A stretch of 64,000 nt of DNA from Lamellibrachia satsuma. Lineage: Eukaryota > Annelida > Polychaeta > Sabellida > Siboglinidae. Location: positions 7,381,001 through 7,445,000 of the forward strand of contig BSQZ01000015.1 of NCBI GenBank assembly GCA_033239005.1, read 5' to 3'. The notes beneath the pieces were generated by a model. The model saw nothing but the letters and a program-made list of their open reading frames with translations, had not been told where the DNA came from and searched no databases. Positions 55,737-64,000 of the stretch are shown piece after piece. Numbering within the stretch: position 1 is the stretch's first letter; each line of letters begins with the position of its first letter. The translations under genes were made by a program, and so were the position numbers.

Positions 55737-57990
55737 ATAATAATAATAAATTCATTTATAATTGAGTAAAATATTTTTTAAATAATATTTTAAGTGATAA
55801 AATGTGTTGGTAAAATAATGTTAAATATCATGAATACAATTAGTGGCATAGTCATAATTAAATACGTTACATGCTAATTTGCGATACGAAAGAAATGTGT
55901 CTTTAGTCGACATTTGAAGCTGGCGAGAGTGTCACAGGTTTTAATTAAAGTTAGGTAAAGTGTTCCACAGGGACGCCGCAGCCGCTGCGAACGAGCCGTC
56001 CCCAGCCTTGATACGAAACTGTTACTGCTGGCAGAGCGCAGTGCTCTTGCCGGTTGATATGGGCGCATGTCATGCAAGGCTTTCTCAAGTCTCAAGTGGT
56101 TATACTCCAAACAGCCCAAACTTGGGCAAACGCAGGAGTTTGTGGTGGACTGTGCGCATGCGCTGTGGGTGGTACATTCGACTAAAAGACTAGTATCTTT
56201 AATGTTGCTGAAATGGTTTTATCTGATAGTTTTATTTATTTTATGTATAGGATGTTTAACGAAAATTTTGAATAGGTTGGCTATGTGTATGGATACTGTT
56301 GCTGCCTTGCCACATGCACACATAGACAGTTTCCATACCCACACCATGGATAAGTTTACGCTGAGCACTGTGTTTTAAAGGCAGTTTAGGTGAGGAGGTG
56401 TGGTGAAAGGGAGTTCCATAATAGCTTCTTGATATAAATTTGGGTTTTTTATGTTGGTAATTTTTGGTGGAATCATATTCCATATGCGAATGGCTTGGGG
56501 ATAAAATGAAAAGACCATTGCATTTATACGACACCTGGGGGCTATGTATTGTCCACGTGTTCGAGAGCGGGTTAGTAGGCCTGGAGGGGGTATCTCAATA
56601 ATGTTATTTATAATTTTATAGAAGGTTGTGGCTTGTTTAATGATACGTCTTCGTTCAAGGGATGGCCATCCAAGGGCAGTAATTAGATCTGCTGGATTTG
56701 TGTTCCGTCTGTAATCATTTTTAACAAATCTGGCAGCAGATTGTTGCACTCTTTCAAGGCTTTTAACTTGTGAAAAGGTGTGGGGATTCCATATGGGTGA
56801 AGAGTACTCGATTTTGGCCGGATTTGTTTAACTTCGGGTTTACATGGGCCAAGAGATCGTTTAATCACGCCTAAAAATTTCGAAGATTTTGAAGTTATGT
56901 CAGTGACGTGATTTGTCCAGGTTAATTTGGAATCCAATTTTAATCCGAGATATGAGTGGCTGGATACAGTGGATAATGGCTGGCCAGAAAGCGAGTACTT
57001 GTGTGGGTTGGGTTTAGTTTTGTTTGTTATTGGAAGGTGGACACATTTAAATACATTAAATTCCATTTGCCATTTGTCTGACCATGTTTGGCTTAGACCA
57101 TGTTTGGCTACGATCAGTTTGGAGAATTTCGTGGACGGTTTTGGAAGAAATTTTACGATATATAATACTATCATCTGCAAAAAAGGCGTATAGAAGATTT
57201 GATGTTCCCATTTATTTCATTTATGTAGAGTAAGAAGAGGACAGGTCCTAGAACTGAACCCTATTTTCGGTTGGATAGAAAAGATTTGATCCAATTTTGA
57301 GTGTTTCCAGTGATTCCGTAGGAGGTAAATTTTGATAGAAGACGTAGGTGAGGCACTTTGTCGAAGGCTTTAGCAAAGTCAAGCAGGATTGAGTCAATTT
57401 GGGTCTTGTTGTCCATAGCAATCATCCAGTCGTGGACTGTCTCAATGAGTTGAGATTCACAAGACAGTCCCGACTGGAATCCGTGTTGGAAGTGGAGAAT
57501 GATGTTATGCTTGTGCAGGTGTTTCCACATATTGTTTAGGATGATATGTTCCATTATTTTACAGGTTAGTGATGTGGGTCTGTAGTTAGCCGGGTCAGAT
57601 TTGTGGCTCTTTTGTGTATAGGAGTTACTCATGCTTGTAGCCAGTCGTTAGGAAGTTTACCTGTGTTGTACGCTGGCAAATGTGGGTGATGATGGGAGCT
57701 ATCTGCTTTGCAGTTTCTTTAAGGATTCTGGCTGGGAGTTCATCTGGGCCTGTAGCTTTGTTCTGGTTTAGATTTTCCAACTGCTTTATTACGCCATCTA
57801 TGCCAATTTCGAGAAGGGAGATTTTGGGGTAAGTAGAGGGGGCTATTTGGGGGATGGGATGCTTTTCTTGGGTAAATACAGAGCTAAATTGATTGTTTAG
57901 GGTATTTGCTTTATTGCGATCATTTATTATTGGTTGGTCGTTTACTCGAAGTGTGGGAATGCCAATGTTTTCTCGTTTATTATGCTTTAT
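55737..57990 (-). mobile_element. Decayed non-LTR retrotransposon with (AAT)n tail
   Basis: Minus-strand pieces: SDPANYRPTSLTCKIMEHII (57,600), FQHGFQSGLSCESQL (57,470), ILLDFAKAFDKVPHLRLLSK (57,375), SYLGLKLDSKLTWTNHV (56,940) and SAARFVKNDYRRN (56,740). The FADD region near 57,180 is broken (a CRRWY-like remnant). The 3' end is an AAT-repeat at 55,737-55,755. Several stops and shifts. Confidence 0.87.
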
Positions 57991-58420
57991 GTAATATTAA
58001 CATATCAAATTGTAATAATCCTGCAAGTTTTATAGTTGAATAGTAAATAAATCTCGCGTAATGACTTTAATGACTGTTTAGTATTTTGCTAATTTTGCTG
58101 GTGACAACATTTTTGCCTTTTTATAGAGATAAATATTTAATGAACACATCAGCCAAGTTTTACTGAAGTTACATTATTCCTTGTGAGTCAAATATTGCAT
58201 ATTGTCGAAATTGAGCTAAAATGTGTTTTTTTTCGTGCCTTAATAAATTACATCAAATAATAAATGTTACCATTTTTATGAGAGTTTTACATAGTATGCT
58301 TTATGTAATTTCAACATATCAAAACTGCAATATTCCTGCAAGTTATATTTGAATAGTGAATAAATGTCGTGTTGTGATCAATTATGATCAGAATACAGTA
58401 TTTTGCTAATGTTGTTGATG
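57978..58420. repeat. Direct duplication of a ~135-bp segment
   Basis: TATGCTTTATGTAAT...AACATATCAAA...CCTGCAAGTT...GAATAGT.AATAAAT occurs at about 57,978-58,115 and again at about 58,293-58,420. It also ends the same way (AGTATTTTGCTAAT.TTG.TG.TGAC). The copies are diverged. Confidence 0.75.
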
Positions 58421-59220
58421 ACGCATATGTTGAACGCCGGTGACGCAGCTGGTGAACGTATTGCATTGGATAACAATCTTGTGAAATAGTGTTAAATTAT
58501 TTATTTTTCAATGACAATAGCTCTGACAACAGTTCTAAGATCTTTACTTTCACCGACACGCCTCCATCAGTTAATATTAACGTAATTGTTGTTAGAATAT
58601 GTGTATTCGGTAAGTCCGATATAATTCAGACGCGCAACAAGATATACCGTTATATAATGCCATGCGCAGTGGGCAGTTGCGACTTCACCACCACGCCACG
58701 CTGGTTAATAAATTTGGGTCTCTGATCTTTAAAGTGTTGACCTAGTACAAGAACTCAAACAATTGTGACCATGATTCTTTGCATGGAGTAATGCTTACCT
58801 TAGTACCACACTCTCCAACAGTGGCGCCACTCAGCGTATCACCACTGCCAAAACTTGATTATAAATTCTAAATAGACATTTGCGGATTGGCATAACGTAT
58901 TTGACTGGGCAGCGCGATTTTTGTGTAGGACTTGTTACGTCATTGCATCTTGCATCGAAAAAGAACCTTCGCTTTGCCAGTCCATCTTGCAATGCATTGT
59001 CCATGTTTTGTTATTATATTGGTGTGCTGTAATCCCCAGTTTCTATCGTGCAACAGTATGCAGCCAATATATTCCAGCTTCTTCAAAATACCACATTCCG
59101 TGCGTCTTCAGGAATAGATCTACACATTATAATTAATGAAATGTCTGTTCGTCGGCGCATGTAAACACCACTATCCAGCTATTTCCCCTGTTTTCTCTTC
59201 TCTCCGTTTACTTTTACTTT
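58421..59220. other. Host DNA, nothing recognised
   Basis: Short ORFs without similarity; no repeat structure seen. Confidence 0.4.
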
Positions 59221-59221
59221 G

Positions 59222-59443
59222 CCGTACATTGTATTAGTACCAGATAAATACATTGTATTAGTACCAGATAAGTACATTGTATTAGTACCAGATAAGTACA
59301 TTGTATTAGTACCAGATAAATACATTGTATTAGTACCAGATAAATACATTGTATTAGTACCAGATAAATACATTGTATTAGTACCAGATAAATATATTGT
59401 ATTAGTACCAGATAAATACATTGTATTAGTACCAGAAAAATAA
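59222..59443. repeat. 24-bp tandem repeat at the outer tip of the left arm
   Basis: Unit TACATTGTATTAGTACCAGATAAA, about nine copies. The 24-bp period keeps frames open on both strands. The right arm has just one related sequence (TGGCACTAATAAAA). Confidence 0.95.
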
Positions 59444-59640
59444 CTGCTCAACATTAGGTCCGTGTCTAGACGAATAGCAACAACGGCATATAATTAATGA
59501 GTGTACGGTAATTATGCATCCTAACGTTTTCAGCACGGACCATTTTGCACATGCGTTTATGTTCTTCTCAATATACATTACATGCCTCAATGATCTTCTC
59601 AAATACGAATAGTTTCAAGGCCACAATGTTACAAATATGT

Positions 59641-60822
59641 GATGAAAGGAGTGGTGTGGGAGCCAGTGCAGTAATGTGGTGAAAGGAGTGGTGTAGGAGC
59701 CAGTGCAGTAATGTGGTGAAAGGAGTGGTGTAGGAGCCAGTGCAGTAATGTGGTGAAAGGAGTGGTGTAGGAGCCAGTGCAGTAATGTGGTGAAAGGAGT
59801 GGTGTAGGAGCCAGTGCAGTAATGTGGTGAAAGGAGTGGTGTGGGAGCCAGTGCAGTAATGTGGTGAAAGGAGTGGTGTGGGAGCCAGTGCAGTAATGTG
59901 GTGAAAGGAGTGGTGTAGGAGCCAGTGCAGTAATGTGGTGAAAGGAGTGGTGTGGGAGCCAGTGCAGTAATGTGGTGAAAGGAGTGGTGTAGGAGCCAGT
60001 GCAGTAATGTGGTGAAAGGAGTGGTGTAGGAGCCAGTGCAGTAATGTGGTGAAAGGAGTGGTGTAGGAGCCAGTGCAGTAATGTGATGAAAGGAGTGGTG
60101 TAGGAGCCAGTGCAGTAATGTGGTGAAAGGAGTGGTGTAGGAGTCAGTGCAGTAATGTGGTGAAAGGAGTGGTGTCGGAGCCAGTGCAGTAATGTGGTGA
60201 AAGGAGTGGTGTAGGAGCCAGTGCAGTAATGTGGTGAAAGGAGTGGTGTAGGAGCCAGTGCAGTAATGTGGTGAAAGGAGTGGTGTAGGAGCCAGTGCAG
60301 TAATGTGGTGAAAGGAGTGGTGTAGGAGCCAGTGCAGTAATGTGGTGAAAGGAGTGGTGTAGGAGCCAGTGCAGTAATGTGGTGAAAGGAGTGGTGTAGG
60401 AGCCAGTGCAGTAATGTGGTGAAAGGAGTGGTGTAGGAACCAGTGCAGTAATGTGGTGAAAGGAGTGGTGTAGGGGCCAGTGCAGTAATGTGGTGAAAGG
60501 AGTGGTGTAGGAGCCAGTGCAGTAATGTGGTGAAAGGAGTGGTGTAGGAGCCAGTGCAGTAATGTGGTGAAAGGAGTGGTGTAGGAGCCAGTGCAGTAAT
60601 GTGGTGAAAGGAGTGGTGTAGGGGCCAGTGCAGTAATGTGGTGAAAGGAGTGGTGTAGGAGCCAGTGCAGTAATGTGGTGAAAGGAGTGGTGTAGGAGCC
60701 AGTGCAGTAATGTGGTGAAAGGAGTGGTGTAGGAGCCAGTGCAGTAATGTGGTGAAAGGAGTGGTGTAAGAGTCAGTGCAGTAATGTGGTGAAAGGAGTG
60801 GTGTAGGAGCCAGTGCAGTAAG
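59641..60822. repeat. 37-bp tandem repeat, about 32 copies
   Basis: Unit GTGGTGAAAGGAGTGGTGTAGGAGCCAGTGCAGTAAT with few variants. The 416-residue minus-strand ORF across it is a repeat artefact, because 37 bp cycles through all three frames without stops. The right arm carries a single related unit near 62,843-62,871. Confidence 0.97.
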
Positions 60823-61065
60823 GATCCGATTCCCTAATGCCTCATATGTGGCTTCCTCGCCGCATACACAAAGCATCACATATACTGTTATACCCTGTTA
60901 TAATAAGTCATTCATGTCAGAACGAAATGTAACCCTCCAAATGATTTGGATGAGTTTCCAACATTTGATCGACTTAATGAATAATGACCCGGGTCACATA
61001 TGATCGTCTGTCGAGTTACACAAACAGGAATCTGCGCTGATACAATAAGCTTGAAAACAGCTTAT

Positions 61066-61990
61066 TGCTGGATATTACCACCTCAGAAATATTGGGAGGA
61101 TCCGTCGATACCTGTCTCAAGGTTCAGCGAAAACACTTGTTCATGCTCTCGTAACATCAAGACTCGATTATTGCAATTATCTACTGCATGGTCTGTCCGT
61201 GAATCGGCTTGCGAGAATGCAACGTCTGCAGAACGCATGCGCGCGCATGATCACAAGAACCAGTCGCCGCTCGCACATCACTCCCGTTCTGAAGGAGCTA
61301 CACTGGCTTGCTGTTCACCGCTGAATACGGTATAAGATCATGTCACAAACTGTCCGTGCTCTCCACCACCAAGCGCCGGATTACCTGAGTGATCTGCTGT
61401 CCATTTACAGACCAACACTACGATCCGAATCTACCATCACATTGACTGTGCCTAGATCTAGAACAGCCACATTCTGTGATCGCACATTCGCCAAAGCAGC
61501 TTTGGAATAATTTGTCCGCTAACATTAGAAACTCTAACACCTACGCCATCTTTCAACGGCAATTAAAAGACCTTCGTTTTCCTAAAGGAATATACAAGAT
61601 AAAATGATATGTTTACCGGTTTTAATCTTATTCAATAGTTATTATTATTATTTTGTCTTATTTAATTCCTTGTATACCTTAATTTATTATTTTACTATTT
61701 TAGTTACATTTGATACTTACATAATTATATTGCTCTTAATGTAATTTATCATTTAAATTATTGTATTCCATGCATACATTTTAGGTGTAATGCCCTTAAA
61801 TTGTATTTGTATTTTAGCTGTTTAATTTGATGTATGATTCATAGTTGTATTGTTCTTAATTAATTTATTATTTTAATTATATATACGTTTAGCTCTATTA
61901 TTACTGTATTGTAAAGCACCATAAAGCACTATGTGATTATGGCGCTATATAAATATCGTATTTTATTATTATTATTATTATTATTATTTA
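61066..61990 (+). mobile_element. 3' end of an L2-like retrotransposon, second copy
   Basis: Starts GCTGGATATTACCACCTCAG and parallels 39,265-40,172 to the end, including VTSRLDYC-like, LQRLQNACARM-like and the tail GGCGCTATATAAATATCG(ATT)n. Frames are broken. It is inserted in the foldback element. Confidence 0.87.
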
Positions 61991-63095
61991 TTGCAAAAAT
62001 GCAGCATTAACTTAGAGACCATCTTGTCCAGTTTAATATAGTCGGGTATACCAGCTTTCTCTGCTTCGGGGACCGTCTGTCTAAACACCTACAACTAGTG
62101 AAGGTGGATGACATCTAGACGACTGTGATGGGTAAGATTATCTCAGATGGACAAGTGTCAGTGTCAGGCTTTCCTTCGATCTCGTGAATATTATATCAGC
62201 TAGTTTAGGAACTCCAGGATCACAGAAAGCACCTGTCCCACGCTCCTAAACGTTTAATACCGTCATACACTGCAGCAGAGTAACAAGGATGTGTTGTTTA
62301 ACATAGTGAATGGGCAGGTCGCAGTTGAGTAGGTTAACGTCCACAATGCAGTAGCCATTGGAGATAGTATGGCAGCAGAATTCAAGATTATTATCCATGC
62401 CAAGGATTAAAAATATTAAACTAGGGTATAAAGCTGCATGTGATATGGAGCACTTATATAGACGATTACTTCTGACATCACAGATATGAGATATGTCACT
62501 CTGGAGATGAATCTACCTGCCAGGATCTCAATCATGAAGAGTGTCCTCAACAAGAAAGAGCCCATAAAGGCATTCTGCACCGAAAACGACTCCCACAATG
62601 TGCATATGGCGGTGAAGAGAACTGTGTGTACACCTATGAAGAAGATGTTTGTATAATTCGGCAGACGTCCATTTGTGACCCGGATCAATCAAATGTTGGA
62701 GACTTTCATCCAAATCATTTGGATGGTTACATTTCGTTTTGGCGTGAATGCCCTATTATGACAGGGTATAACAGTCTTTGTGGTGTTGTGCGTCTGCGGC
62801 GTGGAAGTCACATATGAGACACCAAGGAATCGGATCCTTACTGCATTGGCTCCTACACCACTCCTTTCATACATTTTTGTGTAATATTGCAGCGTTGAAA
62901 CGTACTAGAAAAAGCATGAAGGCAACTAATGTGTGAGGAGAATAGAAACGCAAATGCAAAACCGGTCCGTGCTGAAAACGTCAATGTGCATAATTATCGT
63001 GCTTTTAACAATGAATAGGCTGTTGCTATTCATCGAGACACGGACTTAATTTTGAGCAGCTATTCTTCTGGCACTAATAAAAATGTGTGGCAAAA

Positions 63096-64000
63096 TATAA
63101 AGAAAAATGCGGTAAATACGTGTTGCATCGCGTGACTGTAGAAATGACTCGGGCGAGTAATGTGACTTGTTGTTTGTCCCTAATTGACAATAATGATAAA
63201 AAATAGCAGATGCTATTCACAAAACTTCAAAAGCACTTTTTGTGTTTCGCAAATACGATACTCACTGGCAACGGCGTTCATTTCTATCTGTATGACAATT
63301 GTTTTGGCCGAGACGACGAGAAAGGCTATTTTAAAATGGTTGTAAAACAGTTTTCAATGAAGCCAAAGTGACATCTTGTAGTTTCTGGATCAGTACACCC
63401 CTGAGTGCCAGAAACCACAACAAAACTTCGTAAGTACCCTACATCCAAGTTGAGCTCTATTTTTGTATAGGTGGCAACTGGGCTAGTAGTTTAAAACAAT
63501 CAAAAACGAAAGTTATATTATACACATTATCAATGCAAATGCTATCCACAATTGTATGCAATTGAAAATGAGAGATTTTTTGGCACAAATGAGGGGTTTA
63601 CCAAACGTTCATAACTCTATGCGTGTTTTCCACGATTTTTCCTTCGTGCGGACGTTCCGTGAAACCGGCAGTGATATATGATTTTAGGTTGTTATTGCCA
63701 TTGGCATTGCCCTACCAAAACTTGACTGGCCAGTGCAATTAGTCATAACCTCTTCTTGTAGTTGCTGTCTTTTTTCGTGCAACGCCAGGTAACTCAGCTA
63801 GTAAATTATAAATTTATTTTAATACGTGCCACTACTGTAAGTTGTTCTTCAGTCGATTAGATTGGTTTCACCAAAGGAGTAGTAATTGATTAGTAGCTGA
63901 CGTTTTCGTCAATTGAAGATGTGACGTCAATATTGTTCGCCATCACAATTCGCAAACAGCATAATTCACGGAATCGAGTTAAACAATTGATTTCATATAA
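63096..64000. other. Host DNA with a dispersed repeat
   Basis: Mostly unrecognised. Around 63,645-63,810 the sequence CCGTGAAACCGGCAGT ... TTTTCGTGCAACGCC ... AACTCAGCTAGT resembles 47,255-47,370, marking a dispersed repeat family. Confidence 0.5.

Larger units (their letters stand above)
59222..63095. mobile_element. Foldback-type DNA element with internally amplified left arm
   Basis: The left arm (about 59,430-61,025) and the reverse complement of the right arm (about 62,640-63,095) agree in order: ATTAGTRCCAGAAR...CTGCTCAA, GTCCGTGTCT, ATAATTATGCA, ACGTTTTCAGCACGGACC, TTTGC, GAAAGGAGTGGTGTAGGAGCC, CAGTAAGGATCCGATTCC, ACTGTTATACCCTGT and AACGAAATGTAACC. No transposase was recognised. The middle has an L2 insertion (61,066-61,990) and about 650 bp of unknown sequence. 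Confidence 0.8.

Noticed and set aside
58489..58725. 78-residue ORF in the right-hand region
   Set aside because: No similarity or splice context to link it to the adhesion gene.
59629..60879. 416-residue minus-strand ORF with HHSFHHITALAPTPLLSPH-like repeats
   Set aside because: Produced by the 37-bp tandem repeat, whose length not divisible by 3 and lack of stops keep all frames open.

Overview
The window is animal nuclear DNA. Phase-1 spliced exons encode thrombospondin type 1 (TSP1) domains and a contactin-associated-protein-like domain, there are many decayed non-LTR retrotransposons, long (TA)n, (CA)n and (GGGC)n microsatellites, and AT-rich intergenic DNA. The mix suits an invertebrate, perhaps a spiralian such as a mollusc, but the species cannot be fixed from this sequence.

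The main object is a complete 18.1 kb Polinton/Maverick element (adintovirus-like integrated DNA virus) at 4671-22814. It has 167-bp terminal inverted repeats that I read as identical and a 6-bp target duplication, ACCGTC. In order it carries: a minus-strand orphan gene with two internal repeats (5.5-6.0 kb); an early-type unit at 7.4-9.3 kb with an RPA-like single-strand DNA-binding protein and two further proteins that appear to share its first 24 residues through alternative splicing; a CCAAT/TATA-rich promoter; protein-primed DNA polymerase B with three N-terminal zinc fingers; a packaging ATPase; a small basic protein; a conserved proline/glycine-rich protein; two tiny membrane proteins; a chromodomain integrase; another membrane protein; a penton-like minor capsid protein; a pVI/core-like protein; the major capsid protein; and an adenain-like protease. 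Polymerase, integrase and major capsid genes are each broken by one single-base frame change, all within short homopolymer runs. Both plus-strand gene blocks end in arrays of the same ~30-nt motif followed by AATAAA.

The left flank (1-4664) holds a retrotransposon 3' end, a MITE-like inverted repeat and otherwise no recognisable gene. The right flank from 22.8 to 31 kb is gene-poor and microsatellite-rich, with a 440-bp (GGGC)n tract. From 31.1 to 47.0 kb lies part of one host gene on the plus strand: seven TSP1 exons and then three exons of a CNTNAP/neurexin-type fibrinogen-like region, with introns full of retrotransposon debris. One intron carries a 50-bp minisatellite made of repeated copies of the next exon's splice acceptor. 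From 47 to 64 kb there are no recognisable genes, but there are two large foldback elements, several non-LTR fragments and multiple tandem arrays.
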